64,000 nt of DNA, taken from positions 186,001 through 250,000 of the forward strand of contig NZ_JAPDHW010000006.1 in the NCBI RefSeq assembly GCF_025971945.1, in the 5' to 3' direction. The DNA is from Chryseobacterium kimseyorum. GTDB taxonomy: Bacteria > Bacteroidota > Bacteroidia > Flavobacteriales > Weeksellaceae. Of this stretch, positions 6,109-15,066 are shown one piece after another (position 1 is the stretch's first letter; every line of letters begins with the position of its first letter). The notes beneath the pieces were generated by a model. The model did not search any database. It had not been told where the DNA came from and saw only the letters and a program-made list of their open reading frames with translations. The position numbers were made by a program, and so were the translations under genes.

Positions 6109-6741
6109 TCACAAAGCTTCTTCTACATTACTTGGCTTTGTGCTGAAATTTCCATCCTGTTGCAACACCAGCTGATACTCCAAAATATTATTATAAAGTG
6201 ACTGCGGATCATCTTTTCCAACTTCTGTATTGCTTATAAATCCACCTTTTACTTCTCCATTTTTCATAGGCTTTTCAGGATTCCAGCCCTTCCCGTAGTA
6301 GAAAAAAGCCTGGTAAGTGCCATTGGGGAATGAAAATGTATAGCTGTCACCAGCCTGAATATATGCGTGGCGAACGACCTCATTATTCTTTTTGATGGTG
6401 ACTACAACATCAGAATTACTTGTGGTAACTTTGATTTTTGAGCATCCCTCATCTTCGCAGGCCGAGTTCCCGCCGTAATACTCTGCGTATGGAGTGGAAC
6501 CTGTCTGCAGAGAATTTGACTCATACAATTCATTTATTTCCTCTTCTTTGCGGATTTGTTCTGCTTCCACCTCACGAATCCGTTTTTCTTCTGCAGTTTC
6601 TTGCGGTATCGTATTCTCGTTATCCATTTGAGAGATGAGACTATCACCAGCCACATTTGTCTTTCCAACTGTTATGTCTTTCTTTTCACTGCACGATAAA
6701 AGCGCAAATCCAAGTCCCATAATTAAACTAATTATTTTCAT
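6109..6741 (-). CDS. Hypothetical lipoprotein
   Basis: The 210-aa product starts with a lipoprotein signal (MKIISLIMGLGFALLSCSEK; lipobox LLSC, Cys about 17). A Glu-rich helical linker follows (about 50-75). The C-terminal domain (about 90-200) contains KIKVTTSNSDVVVTIKKN and AYIQAGDSYTFSFPNGTYQ, which looks like a beta-sandwich. The lipoprotein anchor is clear from sequence, but the domain is not identified and no function is proposed. Identical palindromes flank the gene at 6069 and 6929. Confidence 0.75.
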   Translation of the reverse strand: MKIISLIMGLGFALLSCSEKKDITVGKTNVAGDSLISQMDNENTIPQETAEEKRIREVEAEQIRKEEEINELYESNSLQTGSTPYAEYYGGNSACEDEGCSKIKVTTSNSDVVVTIKKNNEVVRHAYIQAGDSYTFSFPNGTYQAFFYYGKGWNPEKPMKNGEVKGGFISNTEVGKDDPQSLYNNILEYQLVLQQDGNFSTKPSNVEEAL

Positions 6742-6928
6742 GAGTGTTGTCGTTTTTTAAAATAGAAATGAATAGAAATCCTGCAATCACAACATCTACT
6801 ACATTCCAGATGAATATATCGAGTGCAATATTTATAATGGTTTAGAGAGTTACGATGAAGTGATAAGTGCAAACTGTGTCACGGTTACTAAATCCTCTGC
6901 AAACCTACATCAGCAAAATTGTATTTCC

Positions 6929-6944
6929 TTACGTGACCACGTAA
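6929..6944. promoter_or_regulatory. Palindrome copy 2 (TTACGTG-AC-CACGTAA)
   Basis: Identical to copy 1. It lies 47 nt before the methyltransferase start codon, upstream of a weak TATATTTA -7-like element, so it occupies an activator-like position. Confidence 0.5.
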
Positions 6945-6991
6945 TCTGAAATATTTTTCAAAAAAAATTATATTTACAGAAAATATAAACA

Positions 6992-7789
6992 ATGGAAAAC
7001 TATTTAGACATCAATAAAAACTCGTGGAACGCTAGAGTAGAGCCACACCTCGAGTCGGATTTCTATTTTGTAGATGAATTTTTAAAAGGTAGAAATTCTC
7101 TTAATTCTATCGAATTAGATTTATTAGGATACGTCACAGGGAAAAGCATTCTGCATTTACAGTGTCATTTCGGGCAGGATTCGATTTCACTTTCCAGAAT
7201 GGGTGCAAAAGTGACGGGAATTGATCTTTCTGATAAGGCGATTGATGCAGCAAAAGATTTAGCACAAAAGTGCGGAACGGATACTGAATTTATTTGTACG
7301 GATGTCTACAATTTACCCAATGTCTTAAATGAAAAATTCGATATCGTATTCACAAGCTATGGAACCATCGGCTGGTTGCCGGATCTGGAACGTTGGGCAA
7401 ATGTTGTCAGTCATTTTATGAAAGCAGACGGCGAGTTTGTCATGGCAGAATTTCATCCTGTAGTATGGATGTATGACGACGATTTTGATGCTGTAGCTTA
7501 TCATTATTTTAATGATAAACCAATAATTGAGACATCTGAGGGCACGTATGCTGATGTAGCTGCAGATATTGTTCAGGATTATGTTTCCTGGAATCATCCT
7601 CTGTCTGACGTTCTTCAAAATCTGATCAAAAATAATTTAGTTTTAGAAAATTTCAGGGAATTCGACTGGTCGCCGTATCCTTGTTTTAAGCACGTAGAAG
7701 AATTTGAAAAAGGGAAGTGGAGGATCGCAAAGTTTGGGAATAAAATTCCTCTGGTATATGCCATTAAAGCAAAAAAGAAGTCATCGTAA
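6992..7789 (+). CDS. Class I SAM-dependent methyltransferase
   Basis: The 265-aa protein has a Rossmann methyltransferase core: motif I SILHLQCHFGQDSISL (about 52-67), the acidic end of strand 2 in AKVTGIDLSDKAI, and the motif IV region FDIVFTSYGTIGWLP. The second half (VMAEFHPVVWMYDDDFDAV) is the typical substrate-side extension of small-molecule methyltransferases. The substrate cannot be read from the sequence. The gene is monocistronic, ending in a hairpin that overlaps its own stop codon. Palindrome copy 2 lies just upstream. Confidence 0.85.
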   Translation: MENYLDINKNSWNARVEPHLESDFYFVDEFLKGRNSLNSIELDLLGYVTGKSILHLQCHFGQDSISLSRMGAKVTGIDLSDKAIDAAKDLAQKCGTDTEFICTDVYNLPNVLNEKFDIVFTSYGTIGWLPDLERWANVVSHFMKADGEFVMAEFHPVVWMYDDDFDAVAYHYFNDKPIIETSEGTYADVAADIVQDYVSWNHPLSDVLQNLIKNNLVLENFREFDWSPYPCFKHVEEFEKGKWRIAKFGNKIPLVYAIKAKKKSS

Positions 7790-7803
7790 TGATGACTTCT
7801 TTT
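7774..7803 (+). terminator. Terminator overlapping the methyltransferase stop codon
   Basis: GAAGTCATC pairs with GATGACTTC; the TAA stop lies in the 5-nt loop, and a T run follows. Confidence 0.8.
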
Positions 7804-7841
7804 GTATATGAATGTAAATAATATTAATATCTTATCTAAAA

Positions 7842-8084
7842 TTAGATATTTGAAGCAGTATCTTCTACTTTAGTTTTTGCTTCGTCAAATTTGTTTTGAG
7901 CTTGTGATGCAACATCATTTGCTTTAGTTTTCAAATCGTTGCCCCACTTATTAAGGTTGTCTTTTGCATTGTTGATCTTATCTTTCACAGCTTGTTGCTC
8001 TTCAGGAGTTGATTTTTTGTATTTCCAATACGCTAATGCTCCAATTCCTAGTAATGCTAATAATCCATTTGTCTTATTTCCCAT
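7842..8084 (-). CDS. Small YtxH-like protein
   Basis: The 80-aa product has an N-terminal hydrophobic segment (GLLALLGIGALAYW, about 8-21) followed by an amphipathic Lys/Asp-rich helix (AVKDKINNAKDNLNKWGNDL, then ANDVASQAQNKFDEAKTKVE). This is the layout of YtxH-type general-stress proteins: a membrane anchor plus a long charged helix. The role is inferred only from that resemblance. The gene stands alone, converging on the methyltransferase. Confidence 0.7.
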   Translation of the reverse strand: MGNKTNGLLALLGIGALAYWKYKKSTPEEQQAVKDKINNAKDNLNKWGNDLKTKANDVASQAQNKFDEAKTKVEDTASNI

Positions 8085-8181
8085 GATTTCTGATTTTAAA
8101 AGTTATATTAAATTGTTATACAACTAACTATGTAAAATACGTGCCAAAAAATATATGGGATTAATAAATAAATGTTAAAAT

Positions 8182-9024
8182 TTAATTAAAGATTTCAAAA
8201 TTTTCTCCATCATAACTTGCAAAAACCATAGTTGGATACGAGTCCTGATGATAGAAATTACCGTCTTTATCTATAGCGATTGCACCGGCAAAGCCATCAA
8301 TGGTTTTTAGTTCTGCAAATGTTTTATCAAAAGCTTGCTGAAGATTCATTCCGTCTGTGACTCTTGTAACGATTTTAGTAGATGTGGCATTGCTCACGAT
8401 ATCTTCTCCGACTCCGGTGCAGCTAACGGCACAAAATTCATTGGCGTAATTTCCCGCAACAGTTGCTGAGTCTGAAATTCTTCCCGGAATCTCAAAACCT
8501 TTTCCTCCAGTGGATGTGGCAACTGCTAATTTTCCATCTTTATCCAGAGCAACACAGCCCACAGTACCTTTTCCGCCACTATTTAATTTGGCTTCATATT
8601 CTTTTCTTCTCTGAGGAATTTCTGTTGAAAAGTTTTCAAAACCATGTTCAGACGCATATCTTTTCGCACCACTTCCGCCTAAGACACGGTCATCTTCCTT
8701 CATTAAATCCTTCGCCACGAAAATCGGATTTTTTACATCCTGAATATTAATTACACCACTCATTTTTTGAGTCGCCCCATCCATTATGGCAGCACTCATT
8801 CTGATGATTCCGTCGCTTTGAATTTGCGAACCCATGCCCGCATTATAAAGTTCATCGTCTTCCAAAAGTGAAACGGCGTAAGCAACTGTTTCAAAAGCAG
8901 AATGATTTTCTAAATACTCATATGCTTTTTCGGCAATATTCTTTAAAGAGTTTTGCTTTGCAACTTTCACCTCATGGCTTTGGTCACTTTCAGAGAAAAA
9001 ACCTCCGTGGATGATGATTTTCAT
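8182..9024 (-). CDS. Isoaspartyl peptidase / L-asparaginase (Ntn-hydrolase)
   Basis: This 280-aa plant-type asparaginase family member is made as a precursor that cleaves itself before Thr154 in GKGTVGCVALD. The new N-terminal Thr is the nucleophile, and the substrate loop ATSTGG follows. Such enzymes hydrolyse beta-aspartyl dipeptides, including the beta-Asp-Arg released from cyanophycin, and also L-Asn. The next genes are cyanophycinase and cyanophycin synthetase, so the last step of cyanophycin breakdown is the likely job. No signal peptide is seen. Confidence 0.9.
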   Translation of the reverse strand: MKIIIHGGFFSESDQSHEVKVAKQNSLKNIAEKAYEYLENHSAFETVAYAVSLLEDDELYNAGMGSQIQSDGIIRMSAAIMDGATQKMSGVINIQDVKNPIFVAKDLMKEDDRVLGGSGAKRYASEHGFENFSTEIPQRRKEYEAKLNSGGKGTVGCVALDKDGKLAVATSTGGKGFEIPGRISDSATVAGNYANEFCAVSCTGVGEDIVSNATSTKIVTRVTDGMNLQQAFDKTFAELKTIDGFAGAIAIDKDGNFYHQDSYPTMVFASYDGENFEIFN

Positions 9025-9124
9025 ACTATATAATTGATGGTTGAGAAATATGATTGATCAGAGATAGTTGAGGATGGATAATAAAACTAAAATCATTTAT
9101 CACTCATCAATTATCATTCATGAT

Positions 9125-10018
9125 TTATGTTTGCGGAATCGGGTTAAACTGAGAATTTTCTATTGTTAATTTTCTCGTCGTCAAATCGTAGTGGTCATTC
9201 ATAGACATGACATGTACGGTAAGATTGTCAATGGAGATAGGCTCACCTAAATTGATATTCGTAAGGTTGGTATCTTTAATAAATCTTCCGTCCACAATAA
9301 TCACAAGCCCTGAACCAACAGCGGTCATGGTATCATTATGAATGAAAAGCCCGGTATCTTCCCCCAAACCTATTCCTAAAGTTCTGGGATTGTTAACGAC
9401 GGCCTGAAAAAGTCTTCCGATTCTACCTCTCTGTACAAAGTGGGTATCAACAATCACATTGTCGATTAATCCAAGACCTTGTGTGGTTTTTATTTCACCT
9501 TTTAACAGTGCTTCAGAACTGCTTCCCTGATAGATCATGTTCTCAGAGGCGGCAGCTGCTCCTGCAGAGGTTCCGGAGTAGATAAAATCCTGCTCCATAT
9601 ATTTCAGTAATATAGTATCGTGAAATCTCGTTCCACCAAGAATTGATGTTAACCTCAATTGGTCACCACCGGTAAACATTACAACGTCAGCAGCATTTGC
9701 TCTGGCTACAATAGCGTCAGAGTTTGCTTCTTCACGGTTGTGAATATCAAGAATGTTAACATTTTTAGCTCCTAAAAATTCAAAAGCTTTTTTATATTCG
9801 GCACCTACAATTTGAGGAATCTGGGATGCTGTAGTGATTACTTCAATGATTGAATTTTCCTTATTCTTAGATTCAGTAATGATTTTTCTTAAAATTCCCC
9901 TTTCAAAAAAGTTAAGATTTTTTTCAATGTTCTGATCGTAATCGGTTTCAGAGAAACTGCCTTTATTAACAGCTCCACCGATAATAATTAATTTTCCAAC
10001 AGGTTTCATAGCTGGCAA
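9125..10018 (-). CDS. cphB: Cyanophycinase
   Basis: The 297-aa product is an S51-family serine peptidase of glutamine-amidotransferase-like fold. The nucleophile Ser151 lies in the elbow GTSAGAAAAS, GGDQLRL precedes it, and DTHFVQRGRIGRL and GIGLGEDTG are family motifs. It cleaves cyanophycin to beta-Asp-Arg dipeptides. An ATG at 10009 (MKPVGKL) is an alternative start. No signal peptide is visible, fitting intracellular breakdown of the polymer. It is divergent from cphA (188 bp apart) and codirectional with the isoaspartyl peptidase. Confidence 0.92.
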   Translation of the reverse strand: MPAMKPVGKLIIIGGAVNKGSFSETDYDQNIEKNLNFFERGILRKIITESKNKENSIIEVITTASQIPQIVGAEYKKAFEFLGAKNVNILDIHNREEANSDAIVARANAADVVMFTGGDQLRLTSILGGTRFHDTILLKYMEQDFIYSGTSAGAAAASENMIYQGSSSEALLKGEIKTTQGLGLIDNVIVDTHFVQRGRIGRLFQAVVNNPRTLGIGLGEDTGLFIHNDTMTAVGSGLVIIVDGRFIKDTNLTNINLGEPISIDNLTVHVMSMNDHYDLTTRKLTIENSQFNPIPQT

Positions 10019-10154
10019 AGTTAGAAAATTATTAGCTGGTGACGAAATTATGAGGGTCTTTTAACGTATTTGCTTTGATTATAAATTGATTACAAAATTT
10101 AAACTTTTTTAATAAATCTTTAATTAGACTGTGGTTTTTTTTAAGCTTTTACAT

Positions 10155-10162
10155 TATCTTTG
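10155..10162 (+). promoter_or_regulatory. Probable -7 element of the cphA promoter
   Basis: TATCTTTG in the cphB-cphA divergent region matches TAnnTTTG. No clear TTG is seen at -33 (TGTGG lies about 20 nt upstream). It leaves a leader of about 40 nt before the ATG at 10207. Confidence 0.45.
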
Positions 10163-10206
10163 ATTTTAAAAGATATTTTTATTAATATAAATTACGTCAC
10201 TAAAAT

Positions 10207-12834
10207 ATGAAAATTGAGAAAATACAAGCTTTAAGGGGTCCTAATATTTGGAGTATTAGAAGGAAGAAGCTGATACAGATGCGTTTGGATCTTGAAGAGT
10301 TGGAAAATTTTCCTACCAATAAAATTGAAGGCTTCCGTGAAAGGATAGAAAAGCTGATTCCGTCACTTATCACTCATCGTTGTTCTGAAGGTACTCATGG
10401 TGGTTTTTTTCACCGTGTTGAAACCGGAACCTGGATGGGTCACGTCATTGAGCACATCGCTTTAGAAATTCAAACTCTTGCGGGTATGGAATGTGGATTC
10501 GGAAGAACCCGCGAAACAAAATCTCCCGGTATTTACAACGTAGTATTTGATTACATCGAAGAAAATACAGGGATTTACGCTGCTGAACAGGCCGTAGAAA
10601 TTGCGCATGCATTAATCAACGGAGACGAATATGACATTAACGCCTGCATTCAGAGACTGAAAGAAATCAGAGAGCGTGTACGTCTGGGCCCTTCCACCGG
10701 AAGTATTGTGGAAGAAGCAGTTTCCAGAAAAATCCCATGGATCAGATTGGGAACAAATTCTCTGGTACAGTTGGGATATGGTGTAAATCAGCAGAGATTT
10801 CAGGCTACAATCACAGGAAATACAAGCTCAATAGCTGTAGATATTGCCTGTAATAAAGAGCTGACGAAAAGAATGTTGCATGATGCAGCCATTCCTGTAC
10901 CTATTGGTGACTTAGTTACCGATGAAGAGCAGTTGGACAGTGTCATCAGAAAAATTGAATATCCGGTGGTCATTAAACCATTGGACGGGAATCACGGAAA
11001 AGGATCTTCAATTAATGTAAATGACTGGGAGGCTGCGAAAGTTGGTTTGGAGCACGCTCAGAAATATTCAAACAAAGTAATTGTTGAGAAATATATTACG
11101 GGTTACGACTTTAGAGTTTTGGTCATTAATAATAAAATGGTTGCAGCTGCCAGACGTGTTCCTGCGCATGTAGTGGGCGATGGCGAAATGAATCTGCAAC
11201 AGTTGAGAGACAAAGAAAATCAAGATCCAAGAAGAGGTTACGGGCATGAAAATGTGCTTACCGAAATCGCTGTAGATAAAGATACTTCCGAATTACTTGA
11301 AAAACTTCATTATACTTTAGAAACAGTTCCTCAGAAAGGAGAAGTTGTTTATCTGAAATCAACTGCCAATCTTTCAACCGGTGGAACTTCTATAGATGTT
11401 ACTGATATGGTACATCCTGAAAACATCACCATGGCCGAAAGGATTTCTAAAATCATAGGCTTAGATGTCTGCGGAATTGATATTATGGCAGAAAATCTTA
11501 CCCAGCCTTTAAAGGAAAGTGGCGGAGCGATCATTGAAGTGAATGCAGCGCCGGGTTTCAGAATGCACTTGGCACCAAGTGAAGGTCTTCCGAGAAACGT
11601 TGCGGCTCCGGTGGTTGATATGTTGTATCCTCAGGGTAAACCTTTCACCATTCCAATTATTGCGGTGACGGGAACCAATGGTAAAACGACTACGACAAGA
11701 TTAATCTCACATATTGTTAAAAATAACGGATACAGAGTAGGTTTCACCACTTCAGACGGAATTTACATTCAGAATACGATGCTGACAAAAGGAGATACTA
11801 CAGGTCCGATTTCAGCTGAATTTATCTTAAAAGATCCAACCGTAGAATTTGCAGTTTTGGAGACAGCAAGAGGCGGAATTTTACGTTCAGGTTTAGGCTT
11901 TGGACAGTGTGATATCGGAGTGCTGACCAATATTAAAGAAGACCATTTAGGATTAAATGATATTCACAATCTGAAAGATTTAACCAAAGTAAAAAGGGTA
12001 GTTCTTGACAGCGTAAAGAAAAACGGATGGAGCGTTTTGAACGCAATGGATGAATATTCTATGCGTATCATCAATGACCTGCCGAGCAACGTGGCTATTT
12101 TCAGCTTAGATGAGAATAATGAACACATTAAAAAGTTTGCGAAGGAAGGACGAATTACTTGTGTCTTTGAAGAAGGTTTTGTGACCATCAAAAAAGGCGA
12201 CTGGAAAATCAGAATCGGAAAAGTGAAAGACTTCCCGATTACGATGGAAGGTAAGGCGAAATTCATGATCGATAACGTGTTGGCTGCAAGTTTGGCCTGT
12301 TACCTTTACGGTTTCGGAATCGAGGATATTTCAAATTCACTTCGTACTTTTATTCCAAGTGCTCAGTTGACTCCTGGAAGACTGAATGTATTTAATTTCA
12401 AAAACTTTAAAGTTCTTATTGATTTTGCACACAATCCTGCAGGATATGAAGCAATCGAAGATTATCTTAAAAATGTAGAGTCTACCAAAAAAATCGGGAT
12501 TATTTCCGGTGTGGGAGACCGTCGCGATGAAGATATCAGATTATGCGGAAAAATAGCGGGAAGAATGTTTGATCATATCATTATCAGAAATGAAAAACAT
12601 CTCAGAGGCAGAACTGAGGAAGAGATCAACGGATTAATCATTGATGGAATGCAGGATTCCGGAAGAGATGTAAGCTATGAGACGATTCCAAAAGAAATTG
12701 ATGCGCTGAAACATGCAATGGGAATGGCTGAAGAAGGTACTTTCATTACTGCTTTGAGTGATGTAATTTCCAATGCCATTGATTTAGTGCAGGAATATCA
12801 GGCAAGAGAATTGCTGGAAGATGGTAAGATCTAA
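10207..12834 (+). CDS. cphA: Cyanophycin synthetase
   Basis: The 875-aa protein polymerises Asp and Arg into cyanophycin using ATP. It has the three expected parts: an N-terminal domain (1-160), an ATP-grasp domain (about 220-480; KPLDGNHGKGSSINV, IIEVNAAPGF) that adds Asp, and a Mur-ligase-like domain (about 488-875; P-loop GTNGKTTTT, GRLNVFNFKNFKVLIDFAHN) that adds Arg. The length matches CphA of other bacteria. Its neighbours cphB and the isoaspartyl peptidase complete a synthesis-plus-degradation set. A strong bidirectional terminator follows. Confidence 0.96.
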   Translation: MKIEKIQALRGPNIWSIRRKKLIQMRLDLEELENFPTNKIEGFRERIEKLIPSLITHRCSEGTHGGFFHRVETGTWMGHVIEHIALEIQTLAGMECGFGRTRETKSPGIYNVVFDYIEENTGIYAAEQAVEIAHALINGDEYDINACIQRLKEIRERVRLGPSTGSIVEEAVSRKIPWIRLGTNSLVQLGYGVNQQRFQATITGNTSSIAVDIACNKELTKRMLHDAAIPVPIGDLVTDEEQLDSVIRKIEYPVVIKPLDGNHGKGSSINVNDWEAAKVGLEHAQKYSNKVIVEKYITGYDFRVLVINNKMVAAARRVPAHVVGDGEMNLQQLRDKENQDPRRGYGHENVLTEIAVDKDTSELLEKLHYTLETVPQKGEVVYLKSTANLSTGGTSIDVTDMVHPENITMAERISKIIGLDVCGIDIMAENLTQPLKESGGAIIEVNAAPGFRMHLAPSEGLPRNVAAPVVDMLYPQGKPFTIPIIAVTGTNGKTTTTRLISHIVKNNGYRVGFTTSDGIYIQNTMLTKGDTTGPISAEFILKDPTVEFAVLETARGGILRSGLGFGQCDIGVLTNIKEDHLGLNDIHNLKDLTKVKRVVLDSVKKNGWSVLNAMDEYSMRIINDLPSNVAIFSLDENNEHIKKFAKEGRITCVFEEGFVTIKKGDWKIRIGKVKDFPITMEGKAKFMIDNVLAASLACYLYGFGIEDISNSLRTFIPSAQLTPGRLNVFNFKNFKVLIDFAHNPAGYEAIEDYLKNVESTKKIGIISGVGDRRDEDIRLCGKIAGRMFDHIIIRNEKHLRGRTEEEINGLIIDGMQDSGRDVSYETIPKEIDALKHAMGMAEEGTFITALSDVISNAIDLVQEYQARELLEDGKI

Positions 12835-12864
12835 ATCGATTATTACAAACAACATACATAAAAC

Positions 12865-12892
12865 AAAACCTCAGAAATTTCTGAGGTTTTGT
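12865..12892. terminator. Bidirectional terminator between cphA and the convergent gene
   Basis: AAAACCTCAGAAA pairs perfectly with TTTCTGAGGTTTT, flanked by A and T tracts on both sides, so it can serve both convergent genes. Confidence 0.85.
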
Positions 12893-12906
12893 TTTTAGTT
12901 ATTATT

Positions 12907-14088
12907 TCAGTCAGCAAAAAATGCATTAGAACTTCCAATCCAGATGGCATCTTTTTTATTAAAATCTACATTCACCATCGCAGCTTTTGTCATTCTTCCT
13001 AGATTTTCAAGCAAGATTGGGCGCTCATCCTGTTCTCTCCAGATATAAAGCAAACGGATTTCTGCCTTTGAAAAGTCTCCGTTGATATCTTCAAAAACCG
13101 GTTCGTAGGTTACTTTTCTCTGCAAAATATAGTTTTCCTTGTCTTCAATGGCCTCAGTAATTTCTTTTGTTGGATTTAAATTAACTCCGCTTCCAGCAAA
13201 TGAAAATAACGGTTTTAGTACAAAATTTTCAAGGTTTTCACTTTCCGGAAAGTCATGTAGGAAATAACTTTTCGGAACAAACTGATGTTTCAACATCGGC
13301 AATAGGAATTTTGAAATTTTAAAAAACCAGTTGGGATGCGTGATCCATTTTACATCTGCCTCCTCACGGAAATCAAATTCTAGCTGAAGATCCGGAATTC
13401 GGTCTAATTCATCAAAGATAACACGATTGTAAATTCTGTTAATCTGAATTTTTTGTACATCATTTTCGTAAAATAGTTTTTTACCCTCTTTTTTTACTTT
13501 GGTCAGGCAAACCGTTTTTATTCCCAGTAATTTTTCTGTTAAAGCAAAATCGATTGCTGTTTTTTGCTTTTCAGGATATATTTCCAGTAAGATAACATTT
13601 TCAGGATTTTCATCACCAACAATTAATTCCCGGATATAATTCTGAAATTCGTCCTGTGGCATTTTACTTTTAATTTCTTCCAAAAAATGGTACATCTCAG
13701 AAAAAGTATCCTCAAACACTTTCTGAAAAGCGTACAGAGAAGGGAAGGCCTGTAGCTCGATGAGTTGAGGTTCTATTTCTCCGTTTTCACTTCTGCAGAT
13801 TCCAAAATCGATGGTGAAAAAGTGAGGTTTTGCTGTATCATTCGGAACTTTACAGTTTTCCGGGATTGCTTTTTCTAAGGTTCCTTCCGGTAAAGCTTTG
13901 ATCTGGTCGATAATGCTTTCACTGGCGTCAATGAGTTTATTTTTAAATTCATGAGTAAGAAACATCGGACTTTCAGAAAGTCTGAAAGCAGGCAATAATC
14001 CGCTTTTTACCTTTAAAATTTGTTGAAACTTTTCATATTTTTCCTGGCTGAATTCCTGATTAAACTGTTTTCTGTATTTTGGAATCAT
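12907..14088 (-). CDS. Divergent ATP-grasp-like ligase
   Basis: The 393-aa protein is soluble. ATP-grasp signs: VLKPLFSFAGSGVNLNP (nucleotide-binding loop, about 290), ILQRKVTYEPVF (hinge), KAEIRLLYIW and ENLGRMTKAAMVNVDFNK (metal/phosphate site). An upstream segment, FTIDFGICRSENGEIEPQLI, resembles the substrate lobe of glutathionylspermidine synthase-like enzymes. The exact reaction is unknown; an amide or peptide bond is expected. It lies just downstream of the amidoligase operon but behind that operon's terminator (14111-14138), so it is probably a separate unit. Confidence 0.6.
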   Translation of the reverse strand: MIPKYRKQFNQEFSQEKYEKFQQILKVKSGLLPAFRLSESPMFLTHEFKNKLIDASESIIDQIKALPEGTLEKAIPENCKVPNDTAKPHFFTIDFGICRSENGEIEPQLIELQAFPSLYAFQKVFEDTFSEMYHFLEEIKSKMPQDEFQNYIRELIVGDENPENVILLEIYPEKQKTAIDFALTEKLLGIKTVCLTKVKKEGKKLFYENDVQKIQINRIYNRVIFDELDRIPDLQLEFDFREEADVKWITHPNWFFKISKFLLPMLKHQFVPKSYFLHDFPESENLENFVLKPLFSFAGSGVNLNPTKEITEAIEDKENYILQRKVTYEPVFEDINGDFSKAEIRLLYIWREQDERPILLENLGRMTKAAMVNVDFNKKDAIWIGSSNAFFAD

Positions 14089-14110
14089 ATTCTTTTTCTT
14101 TGTGATTTTA

Positions 14111-14138
14111 AAAAATCGAGCGGTTATGCTCGATTTTT
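14111..14138 (-). terminator. Terminator of the amidoligase operon
   Basis: AAAAATCGAGC pairs with GCTCGATTTTT around a 6-nt loop. It follows the last gene of the operon (14200-15033) on the minus strand. Confidence 0.75.
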
Positions 14139-14199
14139 CAGTGTTATTTTAACATTTGATCGAATAGCAAAAAGCAAAAAGCCAACTAACAGAAGCTGT

Positions 14200-15033
14200 T
14201 TACGCCATCGCTTCAATTTCTTTCAAGATGTTTTTTTTTGCTAACCTTAAAAACCTCGGCAAAATCTGAGCCTGTGTCAGCATAATCTTATCTTCATCAT
14301 CCATTCTGTCTACCGTTTCAAGGTATTTTTCCATTCCGAAATTTTCAATCATCGCTTCTTTATTTTTCTCGTCCTTCAGATTTTCAATCATCCCTGCCGG
14401 ATTGGCTTCCGGATGAAATTGTGTTCCGAAAATCTCATCAGAAAAACGGATCGCCATTACTGCTCTCTCCAAATTAATATGAGGACGGAATTTTTCAATC
14501 GCAACGATTTTCATTCCCAGTTCTTCAAAACGATCTGCATTCGGCTCGATAAACTGATATGCTCTGGAATCTACAGCATAGAAAGGTTCAGGTAAATTCT
14601 TAAGTAAAAATTCCTGCTCACCTTCTTCAGTTTTATGAATAGGCATAACCCCGAAAGAATACGACTTTCTTTTGCATATATTTCCCAAATTCCAGTGGAT
14701 ACTCGCCAACTGGAAAGAATGACAAATTAAAAATAAATATTTTTTCGCCTCGTTTTCCTGATTGTGCTGATACACTGAGTCTAAAAACTGAGCAAATTTA
14801 TCTTCCCACTCAAAACCTTCACGATGCGGATTTCCCGGACCACCAGATGAAATGAAGATGTCAAAATCTTCTATATTCGGAATTTCATTTTTAAAACGGA
14901 CATCAAAAACTTCGATGCTGATGTTCTCTTCAGACTGCTGCTTAAAGGCTTCAGAAATTTCTTTAATATTTTTAAATCCCTGGTTTGCATGATTATTATT
15001 CATGTCGAGCAAAGCAATTCTTACATCTCTCAT
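14200..15033 (-). CDS. Class I glutamine amidotransferase-like protein
   Basis: The 277-aa protein has the full GATase1 triad: nucleophile Cys104 in LICHSFQLA, and His207/Glu209 in GTQFHPEA. The oxyanion region is SSGGPGNPH (about 62-70). Such domains release ammonia from glutamine or, in variants, hydrolyse gamma-glutamyl bonds. The roughly 50 C-terminal residues are an extra helical part. It is the last gene of a seven-gene operon of amide-forming enzymes. It could supply ammonia or cut a gamma-linked product; the sequence does not decide. Confidence 0.8.
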   Translation of the reverse strand: MRDVRIALLDMNNNHANQGFKNIKEISEAFKQQSEENISIEVFDVRFKNEIPNIEDFDIFISSGGPGNPHREGFEWEDKFAQFLDSVYQHNQENEAKKYLFLICHSFQLASIHWNLGNICKRKSYSFGVMPIHKTEEGEQEFLLKNLPEPFYAVDSRAYQFIEPNADRFEELGMKIVAIEKFRPHINLERAVMAIRFSDEIFGTQFHPEANPAGMIENLKDEKNKEAMIENFGMEKYLETVDRMDDEDKIMLTQAQILPRFLRLAKKNILKEIEAMA

Positions 15034-15066
15034 AACTTCATATTTTATGCAAAGTTATTAAAAATA

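Noticed and set aside
6786-6950. About 54-codon open frame ending in TGA before the methyltransferase
   Set aside because: No start codon is present, it has no recognisable motif, and it includes the palindrome and putative promoter; a gene remnant cannot be excluded but is unsupported.
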